The notes: generated by a model not told the origin, from the letters alone. A DNA stretch of 64,000 bases from Gari tellinella (GCA_922989275.2 OV277867.1:38864070-38928069); one strand, 5' to 3'. Positions 29,815-41,330 are shown, counted from the stretch's first letter. Translations and numbers: made by a program.

Positions 29815-30028
29815 TACTACTGTGGTGCGTCCGTACAACGGCTCTCCGAACAACGATTCACCCCTTACAACAACGCTTGCCGCGGTTCCCGAAAGGACAA
29901 TTATGTCTGCGTTACGCGGCATCTGATCTGAGTTCAAACTTTTTGCAAATGTATTCTATGGTTATAAGTATTCCCTCCCTATAACAATTCCCCCTGAACA
30001 ACACACGTTATCCTTGTCTCCCGTTAGT
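29815..30028. mobile_element. Family F MITE, collapsed
   Basis: Contains ACAACGGCTCTCCGAACAAC and TCCCTCCCTATAACAATTCC with half of an m1 hairpin. Confidence 0.6.
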
Positions 30029-30065
30029 TTATCCATCTTTAATGTGCTATAATGAATGCAGACAA

Positions 30066-30155
30066 AACTATATTAACTCATTAAGCCCTAGTCGCGTATA
30101 TATGCGTCATTAGCAAACAGTGTACACGTGAGGAGCACACATGCACTTATCCTTA
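30066..30155. repeat. Family E left part, split by a CG-rich element
   Basis: TTAACTCATTAAGCCCTAGTC is the E end. It continues at 30889-31010 with the right hairpin arm and right half. Confidence 0.65.
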
Positions 30156-30888
30156 ATGCCTCGCTCACATTTGCTGCGGCTGCCGTATGGCGGCCGCACG
30201 GCTAATCATTTCTACGGCGAGTAGCAATTCGCCGGTCGCCGCAGAATTCCTACGGCCGCCGTGTGTTGCGCTCACATTTGCTGCGGCTGCCGTGCGGCGA
30301 GATATTATTTTTGTGGGGTTAAAAAACCTGCGGCAACCTTACGGCCGCCGTGCGGCTGCCGTACGGTGACCGCACGGCGACCGTACGGCCGCCGTACGGC
30401 AGCCGTGGAAGTCCAACCAGATACCCTGCAACCAAAATGCTGCTCCTGCTACACAACTTGGTTTTGCTACATGTTCACACAACTAATATCAGTAAAAAAA
30501 AACATGAATTCAAAGGACACATTTGGACAGCATTTAAGAACATCTAAATCCATTTTTAGATAATATACATGTTTTACATATATGAACAAAAGTACAAATG
30601 CACATTAGGAGAATTGACCATTGAGTTACGGCGGCCGCACGGTGGCCGTGCGGCGACCGTAAGGCTGCCGTACGGCAGCCGTAGAACCACTCTGCGGTGT
30701 GTGTTTCTACCTCCGCCGTAGAAATGAAAAAATGTTATAACTCCGCGTTATAATTCTACGGCGACCTCTACGGCCTGTAAAATATTGGGATACGCCGTGC
30801 GGCTGCCGTACGGCCGCCGTAAGATTCTCTCGATTTCAGGTTTCTACGGCCGCCGTACGGCCGCCGTAGAGCAAATGTGAGCGCACTA
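30156..30888. mobile_element. CG-rich foldback element of CGGCCGCCGTA repeats
   Basis: Inverted ends contain GCTCACATTTGCTGCGGC and the inverse GCAAATGTGAGC. The interior is full of ACGG(C/T)xGCCGT motifs on both strands. A second copy of the end sequence occurs at 30269. TTA lies on both sides (30153-30155, 30889-30891), which would fit a PIF/Harbinger-type target. Base composition differs sharply from all neighbours. Confidence 0.7.
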
Positions 30889-31054
30889 TTAGGAACCCTC
30901 TGGTTAGGGTCTACATTGTTTGTTATTTTTACATATATTAAAAAAATCAACCTTAAAAAGTAAAAAATGAGCTAGACTAAATTGAAAACTAGAATTGTCC
31001 ATTAGAGGTTGCAGGGAAGAAATGGTTCAGCAATATTTCCTGAGGAAGTATACA

Positions 31055-31223
31055 GGCGTAACGCGGCCTCTGATCAGGACCCAAACTGCTTGACTCTCGT
31101 TTCGTCAGTCATATTGCCTTAAATCTAACTTTGAAACGATATTGCAGACACTAATATTGAAGCAGACGACACTAGGGCATTAGAGGTGTAAAAATCCCAC
31201 GATAAATTTGATCTGGAAAGGGT
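31055..31223. mobile_element. Family G MITE, right part
   Basis: GTAACGCGGCCTCTGATCAGG begins the hairpin; GAAGCAGACGACA and GGAAAGGGTTAAT close it. Confidence 0.65.
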
Positions 31224-31608
31224 TAATACAGTTTTGTCTATACCTATTTTCACTAAATTTTTATTGCAGTAAAGTAAATAGTATCAAGTCTATAAAGCCT
31301 TCAAGCACGTGTATTTTTAGCACAAACATATACTTTTTTGTAGGTCGTTTGTTCATTACATTTGTAGATGTGCGTATTGTTCCGAAAGATTTGTTTCAGT
31401 CGGTAAATGTCTTCTAGCTAATGTTAAAAAACTAGTTTGTAAACACAGGCTATAAATAAAGTTTCCGGTATCCGGTATCTTGATCTGGATCCAAAATGTT
31501 AGCAAAGCCGGTTTTAGGCGACCTACATGTAGACGATGAAAGGGTTTATTAGCACTATCCTAAAACAGTTGGCAGCTTAATGAACGAGATATATCCAGTA
31601 TTTGTTTT

Positions 31609-31832
31609 CTGCAACACTAAGTAACTCTTGTGAGTTATTAGGTTCCCTTGAGGATGTTTTAAGTTAACAAAATATGAACAAATCTACTAAGTTTAAAACC
31701 AACTGCTGTAAATTAGTAAACAGTGTAGATCCCGATCAGAGGGCTCCTATAGGAGCCCTCTGATCTGGGTCTATACTGTTTGTAAATGTAATGAGTATGT
31801 TTTCAACAGGTCCATGATGTTTAAAGACTTTT
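31609..31832. mobile_element. Family D MITE, reverse orientation
   Basis: AACACTAAGTAACTCTTGTG and GTTTTCAACAGGTCCATGATG are the two ends. The hairpin GATCAGAGGGCTCC with its inverse is perfect. Confidence 0.7.
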
Positions 31833-32540
31833 CCTCAGTCCTTTGACAGACCTCCCCCCCTCCTATTATTAGATAGGTGAGGAAAATCGTGAATCACAAG
31901 GTGTCACCAATCTCAGTTGGTGTGAAAATCCAGGTAACTAATCTCCAGTTGTCTAGAGAGGCCCTCACATACTCACAGTCAAGGTTTTTTTCAATGGATT
32001 TTACTAACCAAACTAACAATTTTAAGGTACGGGCCTCACATGAAACGCTTGGATGAGTATATCCCTAGACAAGATAGCAGTAAGGACAAAACTTGCACAT
32101 GGCTGCATGCTTTGATAGCTTGTCGGGTGTTGTGATCGAACGGTCGTCTAGGGATGTCTTTAAAGAATTACTACACTTTTCTGCAGCTATTGTTGTGTTT
32201 TATTAACCTGTCTAAATTTAAATAATTATACGCTGGCTGAACACGCTATAGATAGCTTCGGTCGATATCGACTGTTTCCGCTACGTTTTACGGGTAGGTC
32301 AGGGTTGAAATATGAAGTTCATGGTTAAAAAAAATTTATGATACGTATATGTCATCGTGGTCGAGACAGTACAGTAGTGTTTTGCTAAGTATATGTATGG
32401 CCATGAGTTCGCTACCAACCGTAGGCTTTATTATTATTATTATTACTTAGTGTTTGTACATTTATACACCGAGTCTGCAAAAAGGAGAAGCAGAATGAAT
32501 TGAAAATTACTTTGGATCTGATTTATGTATCATAGTCATT
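31833..32540. other. Intergenic, nothing firmly recognised
   Basis: Small inverted pairs CACCAATCTCAGTTGGTG (31907) and CCCTAGAC with GTCTAGGG (32062, 32148) might belong to an old element. A (TTA)n run is at 32429-32446. Confidence 0.35.
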
Positions 32541-32680
32541 CACGAAGAGTGTACCTATACACCTGTACAAGCAGTAAATAGCACGATCAGAGGGTTCCTA
32601 AAGGAGCCCGTTGTTCAGGGGTACACTGTTTGCCATTTTAGTTGTCATACATTGACTAGAATTAATTGGGAACTGAAAGA
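32541..32680. repeat. Family E core fragment
   Basis: CGATCAGAGGGTTCCTAAAGG pairs partly with GGAGCCCGTTGTTCAG. Confidence 0.5.
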
Positions 32681-32724
32681 GTCTATTAAAAATTAAAAAA
32701 AAATTGAAATAAAAAAAGAAATAA

Positions 32725-32815
32725 GAATTAAAGGGGGTCGAACCCATAACCTTTCATCCCTTTACAAGTACCCTTACACGCTACCATTTACACTAACTCG
32801 ATTATTGATTAAAAT
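32725..32815 (-). repeat. tRNA-like sequence
   Basis: On the minus strand, a box B-like GGGTTCGACCCCC follows a weak box A (TAGTGTAAATGG). It runs into T-rich DNA. Degenerate; likely a SINE head. Confidence 0.5.
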
Positions 32816-32989
32816 TCGACACAGAATGCAGAATGTCCTTAAATTCCTTTCCGTAAATCAAAACGGAAAGTATCGACTTTGTACCGAAGCTAAATATATC
32901 CTTTCAGTGACGTATGAATATTCAAATTTTGACAGGTCAATAAAACCAAACAATACATGTTCACTAGGAACCCTCTGATCTGGGTCAAT

Positions 32990-33365
32990 ATTCATGATTG
33001 ATGGGGTAACGTGATCGCCATTTTGGGGGCTGTCTTTTGTACGTTTATTATGTTTATTTTATATCTAATTGTAGTTATTTGTCTTTTCCTGGCGGCCTGC
33101 ATTTGGGCGCTCTACTATTGTTTCTATCGGTCTACAATCAGAAGCCGGTTGCTTCATTGCTGATTGATGGGAGTAATGTGATCGCCATTTTGGGGGCTGT
33201 CTTTTATATGTTTATTCATGTTTATTTTAGATCATATTGTAGTTATTTTGTCTTTTCTTGTTTGTAGGTACATTTGTGTAACTTCATGTGAAGCGCTTTT
33301 GAACGCACAACCCCTGTGTGAAAAGAGCGCTATATAAATCTGGTATAATAATAATAATAATAATA
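32990..33365 (+). mobile_element. Retroposon 3' end with (TAA)n tail
   Basis: GAGCGCTATATAAATCTGGT followed by a TAA run is typical of RTE-like LINE or SINE tails. A segment GTGATCGCCATTTTGGGGGC occurs twice, at 33010 and 33178, so the copy has an internal duplication. Confidence 0.6.
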
Positions 33366-34077
33366 CCCAACTTTCAGTCCATTTTGACTGGCTTAATCAA
33401 GTAGGTTGTCCCCCTTGCAAAAAGCCGATAAAATAGATATGGATAAATTTCTGGCCTGACTGCCCTATATAGAATATATAGGGGAATAATTTTCAAAGTC
33501 TTATTTTAAGGTGTTGCATATATTTGTCAATATTTTAGCAGTTATAGCAATATACTTTATTTTCTTCTTTTTCACATGATGTAAATTTTAATTTTATATT
33601 TTAACGACTTTTTGCTTCCATTTTGATTTGAAAATGGTTGGTGTCGGACACATTAAGCATATAGTAAAAAACAATGAAAGTGTGTAGTTTGCTGATTTTG
33701 AGCGCAAATAAAGTATCCTTTTTAATATCTGCGAATTTTTTAGCAGTTATGAGGTGAAAGAATGTTTTCAAAACAGTTATAAAATCTCTTTTGCTTTGAA
33801 TTTGAATAAAGTCTTTTTGCTTCCAATTTAATTTGAATATTGACAAATGTCGTGATGCTGAAATCGGACTTAGTCATTTTCCCCAACCCATAATCGGATA
33901 TTTCCGTAATTCACCGTAATCGTTCAAGGGCAGTGATCTCACTAATCTGATTCCCGCTGTGTGTTGATTGGGGCTGATATCCATGTGTGATAAACAATAT
34001 ATAGGGGGTAAAGGACCCTAGAAACATATGTCTATTACACATGCTTTCAGAGTACCGGATATTTTGATTTAATAAAT
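33366..34077. other. Intergenic, nothing recognised
   Basis: A short repeat TTTTTGCTTCCA(A/T)TTT occurs at 33607 and 33815. No conserved frame. Confidence 0.35.
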
Positions 34078-34680
34078 TGGTAAACAGTATGCAACTTGAC
34101 GTATGGACAAACTACTTATTCTATTCCAATTGATCATAATTCACACCACCGTTTGATCGATTCAATCGATAATGCTGATCGGGATATAATAGTTGTAAAA
34201 CGCGAATGTTTGGTGATAACTTATTGACCATTGATACACGAGACCCCGCTGAGAACAAGAAATAATTCGGAAGCAGTGTTCCGGAGGCAGCCGAGCGATA
34301 ACGAAGCATTCGTGATTTCTTATCAAGGCTAAAGATGAGCAAGCGGTGCCCGATAATATGCCTAACGAATCGATAATCTCGCGGACAAAGGGAGATAATG
34401 GTTTACATATCACGATCAAGACAGATCAAGGAATACAACTATGTAAATATGTCCTGCATTCTTGGACATGATGCATGTATGTGTTATCCATATTAGAGGT
34501 TGTCAATACGAATAATGTGTACCTTGAAAGGAATAGCCGAAACGGCACTACTGAAGCAAAGCAACAAAATGATTCGCGGATAGCAGACCAATAAGCCAAG
34601 CCCCGCCTCCTCTGCGGAATTGTATACACAAATTCCGCCCCTAGAGAAATAGCGTTTATACATATTGAACGTCACTTTGT
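34078..34680 (-). repeat. Dispersed repeat with promoter-like motifs
   Basis: Read on the minus strand it has TGACGTT, then TATAAA, then a GC box (GGGGCGG) within about 60 bases. Bases 34078-34472 match 39858-40291, and 34440-34680 match 58255-58770 in the other orientation. It is not palindromic. I cannot classify it; an LTR is possible. Confidence 0.55.
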
Positions 34681-35063
34681 CCAATGCAATTGAATTGGGT
34701 GAATGTAAATATTTGGGAGTGGAGTGACGATCTCATTCAGGATCATGAATTGCCTTCACCCTAATCTGACTTCCTAAATACATATATAGTAGGTACTAAA
34801 ACCACGTTCAAAAATATCTTTCAACAACCAATTAACCTTTTGGAACCTCTCACACTACTTTTGGAGCCACCAGAAGCGCACCTCTTCAGTCAACACCTTC
34901 CATTTTATTTTACGACGAAGGACTTCGGTTGATGGAATGATAAGAGAGAAAATAATTCACTGATTTTGACCGAAACAATATGATAGGCCAGGAAAAGCGG
35001 AATGTCGAAGATATGTACATATTAAACAGATTCTGTATTTTTTGCGGCAGCTTCGGTAGACCT

Positions 35064-35317
35064 ATCATCTGTTTAAATTTGTCGTCTGCCGTTTTTCTCA
35101 AAGTTACATATAAGTTGACAATTTGGCAGAAGAAATATTATGACGAGTAACAAACAGCTTGATTCCAGATCAGACGCCGCTTCACGCGGCGTATTATCTT
35201 GATTAAAGCTGTTCTGCAAATATAAACCAAGTCTTAATTTCCCTCCCTAAAACAACTCCCTCTGAACAGCATACATAAACCGTGTCTCCCATTGGGTTTC
35301 ATTGTAGAGAGTTGGGC
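35064..35317. mobile_element. Family F MITE, right two-thirds
   Basis: An m1 hairpin (CAGACGCCGCTTCACGCGGC) is followed by TTCCCTCCCTAAAACAACTC and GTAGAGAGTTGGGCATG. Confidence 0.65.
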
Positions 35318-35461
35318 ATGCTACGTCATTGCTACGTCATTGACTAGTACAGTCACCACCAAATCATCGTCCTTTTATATTCAGCATGCACATTCACATG
35401 TCCTTTATCTGCGTTATTTACCCACAAGTCAATACAATTGGATTTTAAAAAAAAAAAGAAA

Positions 35462-35545
35462 AAAGTTTTGATTCAATTGAGACTCGAACCTATGACCTTT
35501 TGATTGTTAGGCAACCACACTACCGACTGAGCTATCAGCACTTAA
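35462..35545 (-). repeat. tRNA-like sequence
   Basis: The minus strand reads GATAGCTCAGTCGGTAG (box A) and AGGTTCGAGTCTC (box B), with an AAC-type anticodon loop (CTAACAA). The stems are imperfect and a T run follows. It may be a tRNA-Val-derived SINE. Confidence 0.6.
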
Positions 35546-36278
35546 GTAGAATAGTGGTACATGTATGAGCTGGGTGCTGGGATCCTAACACCTTTTATTC
35601 ATATGCTAATCTAGGACCAGTGGCGATACGGAGTACAACACGACTGATGTACGTTTTATAATTTTCATTAAAATTAATTCAGATAGCACAGCTAGAATAA
35701 GATTGAATGAAGAATTAATTATTATGATATATTTCCACGTAACCATGTGAATTTAAAAGCTTTTTGTATTACTTTCAGAATTTATTTTAACTTGCTGAAT
35801 GTTAGAAATGTTTTATTTAAGATGTCATAAATTTCCCTTCTGCCAAGTTCATTGAAAAGTGCAATACTTGCGTTCTATGAATAGATTCCCGTAAGGGTAA
35901 ATCACTGACGCATTTGGTGTCGTTTGTATTTGTATGCACCGGTCTTGCACCGACGGGGTGAATTAGACTGTGCGTTTGCTGCTCTTTCACAAGAGCAGCA
36001 ATCGAGTGCCTGACTATGTCTGTGAGTCACTCGGCTTCTTTGAGTGCTTGGTTATACCTGTAAGTCACTCAGTTTGTTTCCTTTGCACCATTCCTTAAGG
36101 GGACAGTGCATCAATGGATAGAAGTCTGACATATGGTCGTCGGATTCTTCCAGTTCCAACTCATTCCCAAAATGGTCTGCTTTATTTCTGCGTTCTATTC
36201 TCAAAGCTTGCTTAAATCAAACATACATACTTCGTTTAAAGCTTTAGTTTTGAAATACATGTATGTTTGTTCTGAGTA
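35546..36278. other. Intergenic, nothing recognised
   Basis: A short near-repeat GTGAGTCACTCGGCTT and GTAAGTCACTCAGTTT occurs at 36022 and 36059. No gene evidence. Confidence 0.35.
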
Positions 36279-36467
36279 ATAATAAAACGTCTGTAATACG
36301 ACCACTTAATTATGTTAATTATTAGGGTTTTACAATAGTTTGATTGCTTTAAGCAATGTGACAGTAAAAAGAGCTTTCTTTTTCACTGTCAACTTTCTTA
36401 AGCTGTCACCTGTCTTTAAACACTCAATTAGCCTTCTTTTAGTGGTCATAATAGAGAGGTTTTACTA
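36279..36467. mobile_element. Family B MITE
   Basis: TAAAACGTCTGTAATACGACC and ATAGAGAGGTTTTACTA are diverged ends; the hairpin is partly deleted. Confidence 0.65.
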
Positions 36468-37004
36468 TTTATAGCAAGTTGTGTTCGACTGATTGAGAGA
36501 TTCCCGAACACCTATATCATACTTCAAATAAACAGTAAGTGGCGAGATGCTTTCCGTTGGCGCAGAATTTGAACCTGTCACGAATTCGCCTATAACATCC
36601 ATGTGCCCGTTGCGTGTTATTACCCCCCACCACCTTTCACGAAAACGTAACACAAAGTACTAACTCGCATTCCGTCTAAAAGATGTTCGAAGAAAACAAA
36701 ATGTTGGGGGAGGGGGGTGTAATTTTAATCAGAAAAATGTCGTTTTACGGTTTATACTTTTTATATTTATAGATCACAGTGGTGTAGATATTTGTGTGCT
36801 GTTGAAACCTGTGCTTTGTCTATATTAGTGTTTTCTTCTGACCTGTCCAAGTTATACTTAGATTGGAACATTCTACAGTAGTGCAACGATCGAATGGCGT
36901 TGTTTACAAAACATTGTGTATGTAAACAAAGAAAAATAAGGATAAACACAACTGCGACATGTTATATTGGTCAATCAAAGCAAGTGGCTTGTGTGACTGC
37001 ATGG

Positions 37005-37112
37005 TGTAGTGGATAAGCGGGCTGCCTAGTAGTACTTAATTTTTTATAGCTACATTGTAGTTACTTTTGAGGGTCGTGGGTTCGAACCTAGAGCGCACCA
37101 CTTTTTTTTTTT
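37005..37112 (+). repeat. tRNA-like sequence inside the 702-bp element
   Basis: TGGTGTAGTGGATAAGC resembles box A and GTGGGTTCGAACCTAG box B, followed by a T run. The spacing between boxes is long, so it is a derivative and not a functional tRNA by eye. Confidence 0.55.
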
Positions 37113-37389
37113 ATTATATTACATTGATATACGCTGATAAACATAGTTTAAATTAAACATGTATATAACAGAATGAGTAAGTCATGTAATATCACAGACA
37201 ATAAAGAGCTACATCATGTTGTCTTTTTACTGATTACAAAAATGTGTTTTGACCCTATTACTGCACGATGTAAAAATACAACGTTAAAGAAAACCAAACT
37301 CAATAATATAACTAACGAATCTGTGAGAATGAAAATCTGTGGTAAGCTCTGGTGAAACAGAACGTCGTTAATTTGAAATTTATAAAAAA

Positions 37390-37470
37390 AAAAAAATCGC
37401 CGAATGTAGGATTCGAACTCGAGACTTCTGCTTGAAAGTCTAACAGCATAACCACTGCGCCAATACAGCA
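37390..37470 (-). repeat. Second tRNA-like sequence, opposite strand
   Basis: The minus strand has TTGGCGCAGTGGTTATGC and GAGTTCGAATCCTAC, then a run of T. The acceptor stem pairs at only about half its positions. Confidence 0.55.
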
Positions 37471-37650
37471 TATGCTAGTATGGTTGTCAAACTTGTACTT
37501 ATCGGTAATTTAACTAAGTTTCTTTGTTTACAATCGCACTGTTTTGTAAACAACGCCATCCGATCGTTGTTTTACTGTAAAACTTTAAAAGGGATGAGTT
37601 TTCTCTACATCCATTTAGAGATACGGATAGCTGTAATTTTTGTGCGTAAT

Positions 37651-37690
37651 GTCACGGAGTAATTAGAGCTCGCTCTAATTACTCCGTGGT
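37651..37690. repeat. 40-bp hairpin insertion
   Basis: CACGGAGTAATTAGAGC meets its inverse directly. The paralogous stretch near 870-880 lacks it. The same terminus, CACGGAGTAA, forms the hairpin at 21448. Confidence 0.65.
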
Positions 37691-37990
37691 AATATACAGT
37701 AGAGGATACATTATTCTTTTCCGTTTAAACGCAATGCACTAAACTGGGGAAATTTACTTTTAGAAAGGTTAACTATGGTTTTAATCTGAGTAGCACAGGG
37801 GTGCCTGGTTTAAATTTTCATTTTCGTTTTGCTTGATATTGAAATTCCTATAATGCGGCGTCTGATTAGAGTCTACACTATTTGCCTATTTCCCTTTTGT
37901 AGGATGCATTAAATACAAGAATGAGGAGAAGGCGTTATTCTTTCCAAATAAACGCGTTAAAGCTATTATTTCCATCGGAAACAATTCATA
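37691..37990. repeat. Family A fragments and half an m1 hairpin
   Basis: CAGTAGAGGATACATTATTC starts a truncated A copy. CTATAATGCGGCGTCTGATTAG near 37850 and an A right-end piece near 37930-37970 follow. Confidence 0.5.
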
Positions 37991-38100
37991 TCTTGCAGTC
38001 AACAATGAGTGGTCGTTAAGTACTTTGTTGTTGATTAAAACAAAATTATGGCTAAAAGATCATTCAAATGTCTTTATTACACGATATAGAAACACATAGT

Positions 38101-38350
38101 ATCTCTTTCCCACATAGAAGCGACTTTTAGCGTATTTAATTTATTCCTCCGCTGAACAAAATAGTTCCTATTTAAACAGTTTTAAACATGCGCCATAAGA
38201 TATAATGTCTACATATTAGCAGATGGTAGCTTAAACCAGGCTGAAAGTAAAGCAGAAATCGCCTTAAGGCGCCTTCTGCATAACTTTCAACCTATTTTAA
38301 GTGGTCCCTTATTTTCAATACTAGAAATAGGCAATTGGGTAAAGGGGTAT
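38101..38350. mobile_element. Family C MITE
   Basis: CTCTTTCCCACATAGAAGCG and AATTGGGTAAAGGGGT are diverged ends; the m2 hairpin is readable. Confidence 0.7.
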
Positions 38351-38716
38351 ACATGTAGATGCTTAAAGTTGAACCTATACATACCTAGACATTTGTATGA
38401 ACACTTTGTTGTATTTGCATATTAAAGGGATACATTGCCAGTAAGTAGTTCTGTAATAGCGGAAACACTTAATATGCCAGTATATTTGGGACAACTGTAT
38501 GCATGTATCATAGCCAATAATGCAGACGCAGGTGAAACACACAACATCTATAAGTGAAATTGGCAGATGTAAAAAGACATTTGCCCTCATCTCTTTTAGA
38601 CTTTTTCTTCCACTTGAATTACAGAAGCAAACAATGTATATCCATATCAAACAGCAAGTAACTGATCTGATCAGAATTTAACCGACACACAGCAATCAGA
38701 AAACAATAACAAAATA

Positions 38717-38930
38717 TTAACCCATTGTCACTAACAAACAGCATACTTATGTTTGAATTTGAATTTCTAAATGTACACTTGTCGTATGCTAGCATAAGTC
38801 ATCTGAACAGGGCCTACACTGTTTGCCATTTTGCAATAATTGTTAACATCAACCCTAAAAAGTAAAGAATGGACTAGACCTAATTGGAAATTAACATGTC
38901 AGTTAACAATTTTATGGTTGAATGAGTTAA
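38717..38930. mobile_element. Family E MITE, left hairpin arm deleted
   Basis: TTAACCCATTGTCACT and GGTTGAATGAGTTAA are the ends. Only ACAGGGCCTACACTGTTTGC of the hairpin remains. Confidence 0.7.
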
Positions 38931-38949
38931 TGAAACAAAGTGTCATAAC

Positions 38950-39158
38950 TTAACCCTTATCTTGCTGATTTGTCGTCTGCTTCAAATATAATGTCTGAGA
39001 ACTAATTTTGATCTTTTTAAATCTAAAGAAAAAGTACTTTTCGAGTGTCAAACAGCTTCGACCCAGATCAGACGCTATGTAACGCGGCATCTGATCTGAA
39101 TCCAGATTGTTTGCAAATATAAGCCAAGTCCCGCGTAAGCACGATAATTAAGGGTTAA
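38950..39158. mobile_element. Family G MITE
   Basis: TTAACCCTTATCTTGC and AATTAAGGGTTAA are the ends, with ATTTGTCGTCTGCTTC and an m1 hairpin between. Confidence 0.75.
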
Positions 39159-39857
39159 GGAGCAGTGACTCGCGCCTTTAGTTTTGCCGAGGGCCTTTTT
39201 ACCATCCCGGAGCAGAAACTTAAACTTTGACACGAGTTACCCAGATCAATCCGTGTCAAATAGTTTGGATAATGATCCGACATAGATAGTCTAAAATAGA
39301 TACGACATTGTTTCCTATAGAATTGCATTCAGTTTCAAAGTTTTTCACACAAAACACTCAAATCAAGATTGTTTTCAGAGTAATTTCCGACACATAATTG
39401 TTGGGTGCCTGATCTTGGTCCAAACTGTTATGATTAACTTCTAAAACTTTTTGATTTCACACACAAACATATTGAAAGCTTTACCTTTGGGAGCTTTCGC
39501 CTGATTACTACAGGCTTTTTCAACCAACTGATGTTTCACTGGGACTTGACATCGCTCGAGGCTTTAGTGAGCGATGTTAATGCATTGTCCCAGATGTGTG
39601 GCAAGTTCAAAAAAGTTTTAGAAGTTAATCATAATGAGCAATACCACACAATTGAATTTCCACAAGAATTTATCCAAACTGTTTGCAATAGAACAGAAAA
39701 TATAATTTTTCTGTGTTTTTCATACAAATATATCTTATTCGAAACATATTTACGCATTTCCATCATATTAATCTTATATGTGTAAATCACTCCTTAAAAA
39801 GAAATTCGAAAAATGTATTTTGTTTTTTACCATTTTAGCTATCAATTAGTTTTGATC
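39159..39857. other. Intergenic, nothing firmly recognised
   Basis: Fragments such as CTGATCTTGGTCCAAACTGTT (39410) are m1 half arms. Confidence 0.35.
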
Positions 39858-40291
39858 CGATTGGTTAACAGTTTGCAAATTGACGTATAGACAAATTACT
39901 TAGTCTGATCATAATTCATACTATCGTTTGTTAAGTGTGGATGTACGAATAATATACTAGTGAAAGATTCGATCGATAATGCTTGTCAGGGTATAATTGA
40001 TGTAGAACGCGAATGTTAAAGTAACAATTTAATCAGCAGATAACACAAATGGCTTTTCAGAGGTCCCGTTGAGAATAAGAACGAGTCGGGAAGCAGTGCT
40101 CCGGAGGCAGCCGAATGATAACGAAACATTCGTTTCTTATCAAGGCTAAGATGATCAAGCGATTCCCGATAGTCTGCCTAACAAATCGATACTTGATCTC
40201 GTGGACCAAGGGAGATAATGGTTTTCGTCTGATATACTAAAGTGAGCAAGAACAACAATCCTGTAAATATGACCTGCATTCTTGGACATGG
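39858..40291 (-). repeat. Second copy of the promoter-bearing repeat, partial
   Basis: It shares CTCCGGAGGCAGCCGAATGA and AAGGGAGATAATGGTTT with 34078-34472. The part with TATA and GC box is not included. Confidence 0.6.
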
Positions 40292-40314
40292 TTTGCAAAT
40301 GTAATGAGTATGTT
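40292..40314. repeat. Family D remnant left of the SINE
   Basis: GCAAATGTAATGAGTATGTT is a D right-half sequence; it continues at 40601 after the SINE. Confidence 0.55.
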
Positions 40315-40600
40315 GTATTTTTTATTTGTTTAGATTTAACGTCGCTTTCAACAGTAGTTCAGTCATATCGCGAGGTCCAGCTAATTCCAGGTGGAGGAAG
40401 ACCCCAGAAGTGTTCAAGTTATGCACTGTTTCAGGCACAAATCGGAAACTGGGTAGAACCACCAACCTTCCGCAAGTCAGCTGGAAGGCTTCCCCACATG
40501 AACCATCTGAACGACCCTACTGGGATTCGAACTCACAGCGGTGAGGAGCTTAGTGACGTAAATCACAGTAACTATACCACTAGGCCAAGGAGCCCCATTC
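40315..40600 (-). mobile_element. tRNA-derived SINE, RUDI-like, with exact 10-bp target duplication
   Basis: The minus strand starts GCTCCTTGGCCTAGTGG (box A TGGCCTAGTGG), has box B GAGTTCGAATCCC, then a body containing TTCATGTGGGGAAGCC and ATGACTGAACTACTG, and ends in an A-rich tail. The body resembles the RUDI SINE of bivalves as I recall it. TGAGTATGTT occurs at 40305-40314 and 40601-40610. Confidence 0.82.
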
Positions 40601-41330
40601 TGAGTATGTTTTAAACAGGTCCATTATGTTGAAAGAATTAATACCCTTTCCTATACTATAAATCCTCTGATCTGGGTCTATACTGTTTGAGTATGTTTTA
40701 AACAGGTCCTTGATGTTGAAAGAATTAATACCTTTAATCTGCTATAATCAGTAACTTGTCGGAAGATACCTTATGCTTCTTTCAAGAGAGTCTGCTAAAA
40801 AAGTAGATATAATACCTTAACCACATCGCAACATTAAGCACGATATGTTATCGTCGTCTCCAAATGGTTTCGTCTGTGACAATGTAGAGAATTGATATAT
40901 ACATGTATCTGCATTTTATTTCATGAACTATCATCAGCATGTCAATCAATTTAGATCCATTTCCATACTGTTTGCAATAAATTCCAATAATTATCACAAA
41001 ATTGTCAGTGGCGGCGTGTAAATGGTTAAAGTACAACATAATTTGCAAGTAACCGATCCTACTTAATTAAACTGAATATTGAAATTTAGCGTATAGAACC
41101 GTCATTTGCAATGTAAAATAGTACATGTATTAACTATTTACGTGCTGCGGGCGCTATTGCGTTAACCTTTGAAAACGACGTGGTTCAGATGAGACACCGA
41201 GTAACCCGGCGTGTCATCTGGGTTCTAAATGTTTGAAATTCTGGCGATAATTTCAGGAAGAATAGCTGATATATCAGGTATCAACCCTGGGTAATTTTGC
41301 AGGTGACACATTTGGTACATGTAGTCGACA
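40601..41330. other. Family D pieces and unassigned sequence
   Basis: GAGTATGTTTTAAACAGGTCC occurs twice (40603 and 40689). An m1-like hairpin (GATGAGACACCGAGTAACCC) is at 41187-41235. Confidence 0.45.

Larger units (their letters stand above)
36876..37577. mobile_element. 702-bp TA-target element carrying two opposed tRNA-like sequences
   Basis: The ends CAGTAGTGCAACGATCG and CGATCGTTGTTTTACTG are inverted repeats that extend about 55 bases (GGCGTTGTTTACAAAAC in both). TA lies at 36874-36875 and 37578-37579. The related site at 788-789 has one TA and no insertion. No transposase frame is present. Confidence 0.88.

Noticed and set aside
30187..30563. Arg/Ala-rich frames in the CG-rich region
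   Set aside because: They are translations of the CGGCCGCCGTA repeats and occur on both strands.
35462..35545. Functional tRNA-Val gene
   Set aside because: Boxes A and B are present but stems do not pair fully, and several similar tRNA-like pieces are scattered with T-rich tails, as for SINE heads.
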